64,000 nucleotides of DNA from Ceriagrion tenellum (taxonomy: Eukaryota; Arthropoda; Insecta; Odonata; Coenagrionidae), in contig OY720639.1 in assembly GCA_963169105.1 (NCBI GenBank), positions 99,708,559 through 99,772,558 of the forward strand, written 5' to 3'. Both the position numbers and the translations under genes were made by a program. The notes under the pieces are model-generated. The model did no database searches. It was given only the letters and a program-made list of their open reading frames with translations, and was not told where the DNA came from. Numbering within the stretch: position 1 is the stretch's first letter; the number at the start of each line of letters is the position of its first letter. This document shows, piece by piece, positions 23,131 through 34,894 of this stretch.

Positions 23131-25128
23131 TCCCAATGCATGCATTGATTGTTCAAAAGAGAAAACAGTTATTTAAAAGGAGCTTTCTATACAGTCTCAT
23201 TAACTTAAGAGGCAGATAATGGCCAGAAGAAGCCTTTACCGTCCATCAAAACCATTCGGATAGCTGTTGCTTGTGATTCTGAGTGGGGCACTCTCCATTA
23301 CACCTGAGAGACCCTGTTTGCGTTTGCGGAGCTCTCATCTCTTCTCCTCCGGAGTTTAAAGATGTGTAATCCTGGATCTCATACGTCGTTTCAGTAATGT
23401 ATGCGTTGTACTCAAGCAATGCACTGCGGAGGTGAAAGCATTAATCCTCGAGGAGCACAGTACAACCAATGACAAACTATGAACATTTTTTTCGGAATAA
23501 ACTTTAGGCTAACCTGCATACTTCAGGTACGCAATAAAAAGGCATTGATTAGCATTTATTGAATCCATATTCTAGCTATGAGTGTCTTTTGTTTAATATT
23601 GACGAAAAATAACATTTTTCCACCTAATTTTTTCCAATACCGACTAGAACATTTGCCAGCTAATGATTAAAATAGGATTTACGGCGATACTACTCAGGAA
23701 AATGGTGCACGGGAAGAATACATTAGCATGTCTTGGGAGAGTACATGGTCAATTCTATTTGCAAGTGCAACTATTTTGATGGCAGATAGTAAAAATAGCA
23801 GTAGCTTGAAAGGTGAAGAAGGACAATTTAAGTCTGGAGAGATATTCAAAGAACGAATTCTGCATTTTTTTAAATGCACTTCAAGAAGAAGTTGCGCACA
23901 AATTTGCTGTCTGTAAATTACAACCATCAAACAGGAACATATCTATTTAGCTAATAAAATATTTATTTAAAAGGTGACGACGAGAATGCATTGTCTAAAG
24001 GAATGAACACCAAGGAAGGAAGGTTATGTTAGGTAACCTCCAGGGAATAAATATAAAGCAAAAAATGTAAAAGCCAGGTATTCCAAAATACTCCTAAAAC
24101 CCCACGTCATTCTGTGAAAAACGGAATGTTATTCGCGAGAAACCGCACATGGTTCTGTTTTCTCCACCGTGTGAAAGGCTTCAAAAAACAGACAGCTGCC
24201 GGATGGAAAAGATGAAAATTTTAGGACTTTCACTCCCTACCACGACGGGATGCCGGCGATGGCAGCTCGTAATATTCCGATTGCGAAAATAAAACAGAAA
24301 GAATAGATTCAATTTTTCCGTCCAAACCGCGATTCCATCGAGAACTCGGAGGATCAACTTGAAAGGTAAAACAAAACGGAAGAGAAAGTGATCAAAAACG
24401 ACATTTTAATGTTCTCGTTCGAGTGCCACGAGGTAGATGGTGCTGCGGATGATGACTTCGGGTTTAATCGAAGTCCTTGCTGCCACAAACGCTAGACTCG
24501 AAAGATTTTCCAGAGCAAAAGCGATGCCAAGAAAGTTTTACACGATGAGAATTCTGCCAACATCGACGCATGTCCTCCGAAACCTGATTTTCGTTCAATT
24601 ACACGTCAGATGCGACTGTTTAAGTTTGATGGCTTGTATATTATCTAATTTGCAGGGAATTCATAAACATACATTATGTTAAAAAAGTTAAATACGGCCA
24701 AAACTTCCTAGTACAATCCTACCTGCTTTATATTTCATTTTGATAATGGTATCCATTCAAAGGAGTTGGCAAATGATAAACGTAAATGAAACACTCTTTG
24801 TGGTCAAGTCCAAAACATCACACAGCTTTACACTCAGAACGTATTGTGTTTATGCAATAAGGATAAAAGCTAATTCTAGCACTAAAATTGGCTTAAATCC
24901 GTTTGCTAGAGCCGCAGAAAATTTTACCTGCTGTCAAATCCCCGTGGAAAGAACTAATGACTGTTGGAATACGCGTTAATTCACGTGGTTACCAACGAAT
25001 ATGCGGCTTGGTTCTTTGAAGCACGTAGAATGGTTTATGTATATCGGTGCAACAGCGATTAAAAAAACATTTTTGCCAGTAAGACTAGTAAAATACAAAT
25101 ACGAACATAACTATTTGAATTTATTGCT
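23131..25128. other. Mixed stretch, no gene seen
   Basis: Short open frames occur at 23694-23930 on both strands, 24437-24682 and 24740-24979, none with recognisable family features. The part at 24100-24620 is richer in CpG and could be a conserved non-coding block. Confidence 0.35.
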
Positions 25129-25560
25129 AACTTTTACAAGGTATAAACTATAGAATAGAATTGAACAGAATAATCGTTTATTTTACTCTGGGACAGATCC
25201 CTTAGAGCAAGAATACAAAAATTATACATTAGTATAGCAGCGAGGTAATGACAAATAAACATATTATTTAATTCAAATCAAAAAATAAATAGAGCTTAAT
25301 AATATACAATGTATAAAAAAACAAAAACAGCTACTCTCATTGAAAACAATAATTTTATATGTTTAACAGTTGAACTCAGAGATAGGTAAAAATAGAATCA
25401 ATACATAAATATATGATACAGGATTTTAAAAAAACATAAACAAACCATGAGGGAATAAAAAATTTTTTTTTCTAATAAAATAATTAATATAATAATAATT
25501 TAAAAAATAAAAAAAGAAAATTGGCAATGCGAACTGAGTTCTGACCAGGCTACACTATTC
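25129..25560 (-). other. AT-rich LINE 3' UTR-like tract
   Basis: This very AT-rich tract lies immediately 3' (in the minus-strand sense) of a LINE protein C-terminus at 25570-25868, and it has long T/A runs at 25440-25520. The simplest reading is a degenerate 3' UTR of that LINE, ending near a block at 25140-25200. The end of the element was not fixed. Confidence 0.4.
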
Positions 25561-25569
25561 AGGATAACA

Positions 25570-25868
25570 TTCATTCAATAAAATTTCCTACAATTTTGAT
25601 TTAAAACTTTCCATCGAGCGAGACTTCCTCACATCAATTGGAATGGAATTCCAAAGTTGTGAGGCGGCCACGACAAACGACTTATGAAATGTATTAGTTC
25701 GGTGAGTCGAAAATTGAAGGTTCTTGGTTCTGCTCTAGTAACCATAGTATGATAGGAAGTTCTTTTAGGAAACATATCAATTAGGTAAAACGGTTCATTA
25801 GTGCCAAAGATAGAGAAAAGAAGGGTTCCAAGCCGGTATTTGCGACGGGATATGGTATTCAACCATAT
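25570..25868 (-). mobile_element. LINE ORF2 C-terminus fragment (reverse)
   Basis: On the minus strand RRKYRLGTLLFSIFGTNEPF is followed by YLIDMFPKRTSYHT. After a frameshift the reading continues as RTKNLQFSTHRTNTF, FVVAASQLWNSIPIDVRKS and FKSKL-stop (stop at 25588-25590). This is the usual C-terminal signature of jockey/CR1-type LINE proteins (R.SFxxxAxxLWNSIPxxxRxS.S...FKxxL). The protein would have been a reverse transcriptase with an N-terminal endonuclease; only about 95 codons remain, and the frameshift makes the copy dead. Confidence 0.82.
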
Positions 25869-25894
25869 CTTCTATAAACTATAGTGCGACTGGT

Positions 25895-26045
25895 CAATCT
25901 ATGTCACTACCTACCCTAGGTGAGGGGTCGACGCCGAGGCTCAGAGCCTGGGTTCAGCTCCAGGTAAATGAGAGTCGACCCTTCCACGGCTCTTCGGGAG
26001 CTGGTAAATTTTTTTGCGGCCCCAGCAAATGGATTTAAGCCCTAA
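25895..26045 (+). mobile_element. Possible SINE-like repeat
   Basis: The block has a GAGGCTCAGAGCCTGGGTTC segment followed by AGCTCCAGGTAAATGAGAGT. It contains a B-box-like GGGTTCAGCTCC and a potential CCTGGGT/..CCAGG pairing, and it is more GC-rich than its flanks. No clear A box was found, and I see no second copy in the window. It may be a tRNA-related SINE, or unrelated. Confidence 0.35.
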
Positions 26046-26297
26046 ATTTTAATATTAAGGAGGTAACCATGGTGAGATGTAATTAAAAGCGCCGATTCAT
26101 TTTTACAATTAGAACTTCACTACTTCTTCTGGGCAGTTTTAACCAAATGTTTTTTGTAAAACCTTCATTTGCGATTAAAATAAGTCATATGCAGTGGGGT
26201 GTGTTCCTAAGAATTCCCTCCTATAATTCATGGATATCACCGCGGTGGCAGTTTCGTGAAAGGTTAGGAACGGAAAAAAACTTCAATTTTTAATTAA

Positions 26298-26844
26298 GGT
26301 AGTTTGAGCGAGATAGTTCCCAAGTCATGATAGAGACCATATTCGAATTATACCTTTAAATTTTAACAGCTCCCGAAAACAAAACTGAAATACTTCATTG
26401 TTATGGTGATAATAATATACCGTTATGTGACTGAAATTCGAGGCAATTAATTAAAAATATCCACGCTAGTCTTTGATTTGACTCAGTTTTTTCGTGCGGT
26501 ACGTTCAAATCTCATTCACAACGGAAGTGTTTTTGCGATTTTGAAAAAGAACTGCAGTGAAATCATGCACTGTTTAAAAAATAGTCGACGAAAAATACAA
26601 ATTACACTCCGTTAATTTTTTATGAAATACAGGAGTTAGAAATGCATCATATTTTAAATGTTCTCTCTTGAGTGCGTACACCTACTATATTCCATGTGAA
26701 AGGGCTGGTATTATATGTCAATTATATCGAAAAGTAGCCCGGTAAAGGGCTGATATTTGGGTTTCTTTGGAGGTGTAAGATATTTTTCTTTAAAATGAGA
26801 CCAAAATTGATTTCTTGGCGAAATGATGTTTCGCTCAAACTACC
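26298..26844. mobile_element. TTAA-flanked MITE
   Basis: The element has perfect 14-bp terminal inverted repeats: GGTAGTTTGAGCGA at 26298-26311 and TCGCTCAAACTACC at 26831-26844. Both are directly flanked by TTAA (26294-26297 and 26845-26848). TTAA target duplication is the hallmark of piggyBac-type transposition; the termini do not start with the CCC common in that superfamily, so the assignment is tentative. The 547-bp interior has no transposase frame, so the element is non-autonomous. Confidence 0.75.
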
Positions 26845-26848
26845 TTAA

Positions 26849-29160
26849 ACGGAACCTGTATTATGAAAGACCACGATATTGGCAGTGGTCACCTTGGGAA
26901 CGGTGGTCGTTTTAACATGAATCCCTTCTTCCCATATCGAGTTAGAAATTAGAAAATTCCAGATATGGATCACAAAATACGCCAAACGTTTTATGTCCCT
27001 TTTAATTTTCCTACTTCAAGCAAAAGGAAAACTTCACCGACGTAATAAGTCCTTACGAATGAATGCTAATGCAGGACGTTCCCCTTTGGTGATGCATGGG
27101 ATTAGGGCCCAGGACGAGAAAGGAATGCGATTGCTTTAAAAAAAAAAGACAGCCTTCTTCCAACCCTTGCCCCTTATCCATTGGCAGCAGGAAAAGGGAT
27201 ATGTTAAAGCCATTGCATCCGACAACTGTTCCACCCCTACTAGGAGACAACCGTGTTTTCCAAATCCATGACAGAAGAAGGATGAAGTGGGAGACGCTGC
27301 TAAAAAGATTGAACCTGTCATTTTCCTCGTCGTCGGCCGTCGCACGTTGAAAACAGAAGAGACGAAATTTTAGCGACGGCATACGCGACCCGACTTGGAG
27401 ATGATGAAAGCCTGAGTGATTCTGTCGCATTCTCTTTCCAGGATTTTGACCTTTTTTCCTCTCATCACGAAGATTAGAGATGAGCAAAATGAAGACACTC
27501 ACTGCAGCGAACATATGTGGAGCCATATTTTTTTTTAAAGGAAAGATTTATTTTTTTGACGCTCTGTTTGAGATGAATGGAGTCGAGAACACAATTGCAA
27601 CGTCATAGCAGATGAATCTGATGAACCCTAGAAGATTCTGAAAGAAAATTTGGGGTACCTTTTCTCCAACGCTGCTTAATCTCTTAATTTTTGTGTAGCT
27701 TAACCTATCCATATCTACCAAACTTCCACTGAACCCAACTTTTGACTCAATTTTCTCATGGCTCGATGCAGATTCGCTAGTGCTATCCTTTCAGCGTATG
27801 GGGGGCTGCTTTGTCTATTTAAATACCTTAATTATTTCGCTCTAAATCTATAAATCCTACTCCCTATTAATAAGGTGGTCTTGTAGGCCCTTTTATAGAA
27901 AAAAATTATCTTTAATTTTTGGAAAAACTTTATCCTTAAGCAAAGCTAACTAACTCCTGTGCATTGCACGCGTATCTATGAAAAAAGCGTTATTTAGATG
28001 AATTTATCACAATTATAGGTCAAAAAGAGGAAATCTAATTTGCTAGTCTATTTAATTAGCATTTTTAGTCAATTAGTCTAGTAACTAGTCAGAAAACTAG
28101 AGGCAGTGGAATCAGTATGACTCCTGAGATGGATATTGACAAATGAATGCAACTTTTTACTTTCAATGCCGTGAAATTTTTCCGCGGAATGTACTAGAAT
28201 CCCTTGAGTCCATCAATTCTGATTCCAATGTTAATGATAGCAGAATTTTTTTGTGTTTGTTCCGTTTTCTTGCGTTTCTGAACTAAGAATTATTCTGAAA
28301 CTTGCTAGAAAGGCATAGGAGACTAATACTTCGTTGGTGCAATAAGACCGTTGAGAAATACTTAACCGTCAAAAATGAACCGTTCATCCAATGACTAAAT
28401 ATTTGGCTCAATATAGTCGTGCGTTTCTCTTATCGATGCTCATAATAACACTGGAGGACTGAGAGCTGAGTCATTGCACTGCATTCTATTTTCATGAAGT
28501 TAGTCTTTGCTTTCTTTAGATCTTATCTTTCGACATACACACTGATTAGGGCAGGAAATATTGGAAGTGAGGTCGTTCATAATTAAAATTTAAAGCAGGT
28601 TAAGTTGAGGATAATCGGCGAGAAAATGGCGAATGGATGCGTTGTTTATTCATTGGTCGTTTATTCCAAAGATTGGCTGACTCCTTTCCTTCCTGTCTAA
28701 TGCTAAGCATATTTCACTCATTAGAAACTATATGACCGCCTGATCCCAAAAGACATGTGATATTTTCCCAAAAGAAGTTGAATTAATTAGTTACCTCTTT
28801 CAGATCAAATTATGTGCGTTAAAAATAAACATAGAAACCCTAGAATTTAAATATTTTTTCCACGTACATTAATCGTTGCGATGAATCAGTTCTGAGAAAT
28901 TTTGACCCTGACTGGGTAAAGTAGGTTTTCATCTTGGGCGAAATGTCTGAAAATCATTATCAGCTACTAACCCCGCATGAAACAGCCGGCAAGATATAGC
29001 TTCTGCATTGCTGTGTACATGATATTACTATTCCTTCATCGCATAAATAATACTAACCAGCAGTTATATCTAACAAGTAGTTGCAAATGTTATACTGTAT
29101 AGTAGCATGTTCGTTTACGTAGCATTAACCTAGTTGACGAACTAACCGCGTATTTTCATA
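26849..29160. other. Mostly AT-rich stretch, one longer unrecognised frame
   Basis: A 157-codon minus-strand frame (27053-27526) starts with ATG and has a hydrophobic N-terminus (MAPHMFAAVSVFILLI), but two other frames are open across the same GC-richer patch, and it resembles no family I know. I do not call it a gene. The rest shows nothing recognisable. Confidence 0.3.
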
Positions 29161-29164
29161 ATGA

Positions 29165-29314
29165 CTGCTTTTGGCCTGCGCCTGGCATCCAGTTGAGTGT
29201 GCGTGATTACGGGATTCCAGCTGGGATGATTGTTGCATGCCTGGTGTGGAATCACTCCGTGCCACACACCGTAGTGGAGGCTTTCACGTTATTTCGTAGA
29301 TGTAGATGTAAAAA
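29165..29314 (+). mobile_element. LINE-type 3' end with TAGATG tail
   Basis: A GC-richer block (GGCCTGCGCCTGGCATCC, then GGTGTGGAATCACTCCGTGC) ends in a short tandem tail GTAGATGTAGATGTA. The tail is the same as that ending the CR1-like LINE copies, but the block before it differs, so this may be a second subfamily or a SINE sharing the LINE's 3' terminus. No coding part is present. Confidence 0.5.
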
Positions 29315-30624
29315 TAAGATAACAGACTTCACTGTAAAAGATATGTTACCCGTACGTTTTCACTAGTAATTTCCCACTAAAACATAAAGTGGTAGCCAAA
29401 AACGAAACTCAGAATTATAACATAAAATTTCATTTCAAATTACCCGAATGCTAAATAATGCCTCGGGAAAATATGCGACTTTCACGCCTTTATTTCGCAA
29501 TAAGCCTCAATTGTCGGCACTCATTTTTGCAGTACTACTTATGTTCTCTGTTGTTTGAATACTTTTGTGGCAAAATAAATGGCTAAATACTCCAACCAAA
29601 CATGCTTTACTGGACTGAAAGGTACTTGAGAAGTTTACTGTCCAAAGTAATTAATAGGAATAAAACTTTTATGATTCCTCAAAGTTAGAAAATCGACTGC
29701 CGCCGCCGTGGACTGCCGCGAAGTCATAATAAAGTAAAATAAATTGGAGCTTCAATCTCAAGGATAACGTCACAAAGAACGAGGCGTTTTCATTAAGTGT
29801 CTCACGAATAAACATGCGTAGCAGTCCATCTGTGATACTTTAAGTTTGAAGAGAGTCACGCATATATTATAAACTTCCTCTCAAATGATTGAAAAGTTCC
29901 ATGAATTTTTTAAATATATTTGCGTCACAGTAAGTGACTACGAGGAAGTAAATTAAGGTCGATTCATATTTACATCTCTTGGTGTTATTAGAATTTGTAC
30001 CCTACCGTTCCTACCGTTCGTCAATTGCGTTTGAAAGAAAGTATCTAAAGTAAAATCCCTGCTTGCGGCAGCAAAATAGGAGGTTTAAGGTATGAAATAC
30101 TGGTATTGCTAAAAAAATTACAAAATCATTTCACGATTATGTTCCTTCGCGCATTAGGGGGCTGAGGAGTTGAGCCGCGGGCCAATAAAAAAAAGTGAAA
30201 GTTACACCGCGAAGATCCCGCAGGAACTCGTGTTACTGTCAGACGAATCCGGTAGTCCACCGCATTTTACGTAAAAAAAAGTTGAGAACGCAGTGGCGAA
30301 TGTAGTCGGTGTTCTTTTGGAAGAGCTGAAGGGGAATCTCGGGCGGGGAAAATTGTCAACTCTTACATAAGCATGACAGAAATGTGGGAAACTTTTACTT
30401 GTCACCGGAATTAGGTGAGGAGGGGGAAAAACCACATTAAAGACGCGCATTTCGGTAGAAATTCCTCATAATGAATATTAAATATTTTCTTCTTGCTCAC
30501 TGCGAGGTGAGGGAAGGATTTTAAGTAAATAGAAACAAAATAAATAAGCACTGGAATTCTTGTTTTGTATTTTTTTTTTAATTTTTCTATTTATCTCAAC
30601 TATCCCGAAAACATCACAGTTGGC
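29315..30624. other. AT-rich stretch, no gene seen
   Basis: No gene recognised. The segment 30130-30450 is CpG-richer and open for 82 codons on the minus strand, without family features. Confidence 0.4.
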
Positions 30625-30752
30625 TACTTACATCAGGTGTATTATCAATGGACGAACGCAAACACCCATGTCCTGAATGGTGAGAAATCCGACTCGAACC
30701 CGCGACCATCGGATTGGCAGACGAGGACTTCACCACGCCATTACCGGGGCCG
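30625..30752 (-). mobile_element. tRNA-derived SINE (reverse)
   Basis: This is the clearest SINE head in the window. The minus strand begins GTCGGCCCCGGTAATGGCGT, with the A-box-like TGGCGTGGTGAAGTCC, then CTCGTCTGCCAATCCGATGG, and the B box GGGTTCGAGTCGG. The SINE body block CAGGACATGGGTGTTTGCGT follows, then CGTCCATTGATAATACACC. The body is shared with 16150-16250. Such elements are transcribed by RNA polymerase III from the internal promoter and depend on LINE enzymes for mobility. The cloverleaf is not good enough for a working tRNA. Confidence 0.8.
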
Positions 30753-30994
30753 ACGAATTTTCGTCTTTATATTGTTGAAGTATGAGGGTTGTTCATTAAA
30801 TAAGGTAAATTAGCAAAAAAATAAGTAATCTTCTATCGGTAAAATTATTTTATATTTTTCAACACAGCCTATTCCCACCACTACACAATTAGTATAGCAG
30901 GGTTCCAATTTTTCTCACGCCCAAGGAAAAGTAGGAAGAATGAAAATTAAGTTAAACTAATCAGGCGAAATTTTGTGGAAATGGAGTACAAAAT

Positions 30995-31354
30995 CCATGA
31001 TCTCACAATATGAGGTGTTGTTCATTTTTCACAGATTTACATTCACACTGACGAACGTTTTAACATAAGCTATGTAATTTCCAAGGTACAATTGTACAAG
31101 TATTGCAAGCTTATATATGTTTCGGAACGGGCCTGGAACTGGGAAATTGATCTGCATTTCTCTATTTCTTACGTCATTCCATCCCTACCCTCCACCATTT
31201 CCCCTACACTTCCAGACCCGCTCCAAAACATACATAAGCTTGCAATGCTTGTAAAATTGTACCTTGACAATGACATAGCTTATGTCAAAACCTTGACCGG
31301 TGTGAATAAGACTTTGTGGAAAGTGAGTAGCATCTTTTATTGTGAGATCATGGG
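30995..31354. repeat. Long inverted repeat (foldback-type)
   Basis: The left arm (30995-31136) and right arm (31212-31354) are about 140 bp each and pair along their full length with indels. Shared blocks include ATAAGCTTGCAATNCTTGTA, AATTGTACCTTG, ACATAGCTTATGT and TTGTGAGATCATGG. The spacer is about 75 bp, pyrimidine-rich and unpaired. The outer ends have no clear target duplication. The arms contain no CTGANGA core. The frame at 31092-31409 crosses both arms and is not a gene. Confidence 0.8.
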
Positions 31355-33640
31355 AAGAATAAACACCTTAAAAGTACACATGCACAGTGGCAAATATACT
31401 TCGACGTGACTAAAATTTCCTTTTCTGGGTAAAAATTTGAGATTCAACAGAAATAGGGAGTCAGAAAGTGCAAAATCATGGAATGAGGGTGGTTGAGGCA
31501 GCAACAGAGATCTAAATCGGTGGAAATTTGCCATCGAAATGTCACAGGTGTGAACTCGAGAAATGCCTTGGTGAAACATCACTTGTTTGCTCGCATTTAT
31601 CTATTGTTCTTTACAAATTATGGCATCATCACTTCAAACACTCAACAAACCTTAAACTTACACTCCCTCCCAGCTGAAACATGATATTGACAAGTTTGAT
31701 GAATGCTTTTTTGCTGTAGGATCCTCAAAACTCTACTACAGAGTCACTTCGCAGAAATTGTCCTAGCACAATGAGTGGCCCTTGTGAGAAAAGAACGTAG
31801 CCTGAGGAGAGATATTACTGGAAAAGTAAGCATGATGAGAACCCAAAAGGATCCACAATCACATTTTACCATCTTTCTCATGCTCCAAAAATGTCTCATG
31901 GTACTAAAAATTGGTTATTAAGAAAAACTACACAAACCAAACAATATATTCTAAAAAAAGATAGTTGAAGTTGAACATTACTTTCATCCTATTTTATGAC
32001 GATATGTGAGACGGTATTGCGACAGAGAAACTGTTCTTAGAAATCAATAAAATCCTTATTCGGATCAACGAAATACCCTGAAACCCATCTCAAGCCATTC
32101 ATTTTATCATATATGCAACCTGTATTCAATAAAATATTTTAAGGGATGCAAGTTGTTTTTTTTTAAGTTGAATTAGAAACCTTGTATCTAGAATTTCTCA
32201 AGGAGAAACTGTGAAAGGGGACCTATTGAAAATGCATTGGGGATGAACTATATAATATTCATAGAATCTTAGTTCTAATTCCTGGGAAACAGCTACCCGC
32301 ATCAACTTTTAACACAGTCCGTATTTACATTGCAATGGTTAAATATTAAGGGACAGCATAAAATATTTATCATATGTCTTCATGCGTTTCTCTTTAGATC
32401 ATATCATCCATAAAGTATGGCCATCGGCCGTACAGGTATGAACATACAATGGAAAGAATGATATCGGATCCATTATACATCATTTAAAGAAAAATATAAA
32501 AATACAAAGCTAGAGGCTGTACCATATATTATGGGATTCAAAGTAATTGGGGAAGACCTGAAGGATTGAAATGAATTTCAGAAGTGATCTGTGCCGATTG
32601 CATTATAATTAATTTAAATCAAAGATGGAAATTGAAACTAATTTTCAAACTGTTGAAAGATAAATCAATGCATATATACCTGCGTGTATGGAAATGATTT
32701 TCTTTCAGCTCGTCTTTAAGTGATATAAATTTTAAATCCTTTCTTCTCAAGCAATAGCAAAAATATCAACACTTTAGAGAAAATTGCCTGTTTAGAGACT
32801 AAAACTCAATGGTGTATTGATACACTCAAATGTTTATCACTTTTCTTTACTATTTTCATATCGTACGGCGAAATTTTCTTCGCAATAGGTTTTATTTGCA
32901 ATTCCGTAAACATTTATACTGTGAGTAATTCATCATTATTATTAGTAGCCGATGATACATACAATCAATGCAATTTTAAAATTAAGACGAAATGCAAGGA
33001 ATTATTCATATTTTTAAAAAATATCTCGGGAGTTCACGCCAGTACCGTTCATATCCCATGGAAAAAAACTTTTATATTTTTGGCAAAATATCTAAAAGAA
33101 ACACGGTATATTTTGATATTTTGAAAAGGTTATATATCCACCTTTAAAGAGAACCTAAACTCATTTATTTATATGTAAAATTATGAGTCTCTCATACTAC
33201 CTTACCATTTTAAATCGATAGTAGGCAAAAATCGATTTACAATTGATAGAGCTGGGCCGTTTCGTTCGACTTTTGTTCATACCCATAAAAATACTTATTA
33301 TTTGGCTCCGATGAATGACAATCTTGGTAAAATTTAATATTTATCAATAAAAAACATTAAAATTAGCAAAAACATTCGGTTCCAGGTGATTCATAAAAGT
33401 TAAAACATTGAAAATAACATTTTTTAAGAAAACTACTCGAAAACCAAATGCGCTGCAATAGGGTTAACAAGCTCTTAAATCATACTACTGGATTCCTATG
33501 CAAGGGACGTAAAAACACAAAGTAAGTAAGATACGAGAAATATGAAAAATATAAGACCAACTTGAGATAAAAATAATCATCGCAATCCACAAAATATGAC
33601 TGGAAAGCAAAAAAAGAAACAATGATTTAATGAATAAAAA
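31355..33640. other. AT-rich stretch, no gene seen
   Basis: Short open frames at 31337-31684 and 32921-33124 show no recognisable features. No delimited repeat was found. Confidence 0.4.
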
Positions 33641-34160
33641 TTAGATAAAAAGAGGGTGAACGAAACGATTCTCGTAACAAGTTCACGCGTCGTCGATTCA
33701 CAACCCATTCGGTTTATCGCTTCATATCGAGAACACGCGTCGCTCCAGAAACACTCGTTTCCCCTCCCCCGCCATATACTCCTACACTCAACCCCCTTGT
33801 TTCCCATCCGCTCAGAACCGCTTAGCCATCAAATCCGCATCGCGGCAGAATCGCGATCAATCATTCTAATCCGACCCTGCTCCGAAATCCCGACATCTCC
33901 ATCCACAAGTGCGAAGGAAGAAAAAAATTAACGAGTGCTTCACCCCCCTCCCCTTCCACCCGTTCTTTTAAAAGAGCATTTATCTTATCCCGGCGGATTG
34001 AAACGACCGCATTTCTTGTTTACGCGGAAGCCTCGAATGGGGGCGCCCGCGAACAAATTCAGGCCATTTCCTCCCTTGTCGATTGTTATAGAAAAACCGT
34101 GCTCTTGCGGAAGCAGACACGAGTGTAAAACATCTTTCCCTGCATCGTAGTGGATGGGAT
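33641..34160. other. CpG-rich patch, unrecognised
   Basis: This block is distinctly rich in CpG and C-tracts in an AT-rich surrounding and stays open for 60-90 codons in several frames on both strands. The translations are of low complexity and lack family features. A conserved regulatory region or a promoter-proximal block of an unseen gene are possible readings; nothing in the sequence decides between them. Confidence 0.3.
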
Positions 34161-34894
34161 TAACTCACACTCTTTTATATTCAGTGTCATCAGTCTTTCT
34201 TTCATGTTAATATTGGAAGCTGTTTTCTTAGCGATAAATATCCTTTGCTTTTCATTTTACGATTCATAAAGTCCAATTTAAAAAGAATCGAATCATTTAA
34301 CTTCAATTACAGGAGAAAAAAATTTCCACTCCTACAAAAGAAATAAAAATTTTTTTCCTTAAAAAAATAAAAAATTCTGATCGCATTACAACGCTCATCT
34401 GTAATAAAGTTATCAACCATTTTAAAAAGCTCCACGTAAAATACTAGAGTGATGCCATGCAATATTAATCCTTGCTTTACAAACAACAACTTAAGATTGC
34501 GTAACCATGAATGTTTATGATTGAGCAATTTTATGATATATGTGAAAAATATAAATATTTCACTAATTATAGTGAATGTGAATTATGCTCTTTTATCCTA
34601 TAATGTATAATATGTCTACATCCACATCGCTCTTGAGCATGTACTCATATTAATTGTTAAGGGAGAAATAAGTAGGAATTGAGGTGGACATAAAGGTAGG
34701 AAGGGAATTGATAAAGTTAGTGAGATTTGCAAATAATGAAGTATTCCTCAAGAATTAGGTGTATGATGATGTAAACTATTCCACAAAACCGGTCGTCCAA
34801 TAAAAATTCTAAGTATAACTAACTAAGATATGTTTAATCCTGAGCATTTTGGAAAATTTTTACAAAGTTAAGGCTGAAACTATTGAATTTAACC
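34161..34894. other. AT-rich stretch, no gene seen
   Basis: Nothing recognisable before the RTE-like fragment. Confidence 0.4.

Noticed and set aside
27053..27526. 157-codon minus-strand frame with a signal-peptide-like start
   Set aside because: Two further frames are open in the same GC-richer patch, the translation is unlike any family I know, and no splice or promoter context supports it.
30690..30752. Functional tRNA gene
   Set aside because: A and B boxes are present, but the stems do not close as a cloverleaf and the sequence continues into a SINE body shared with another copy.
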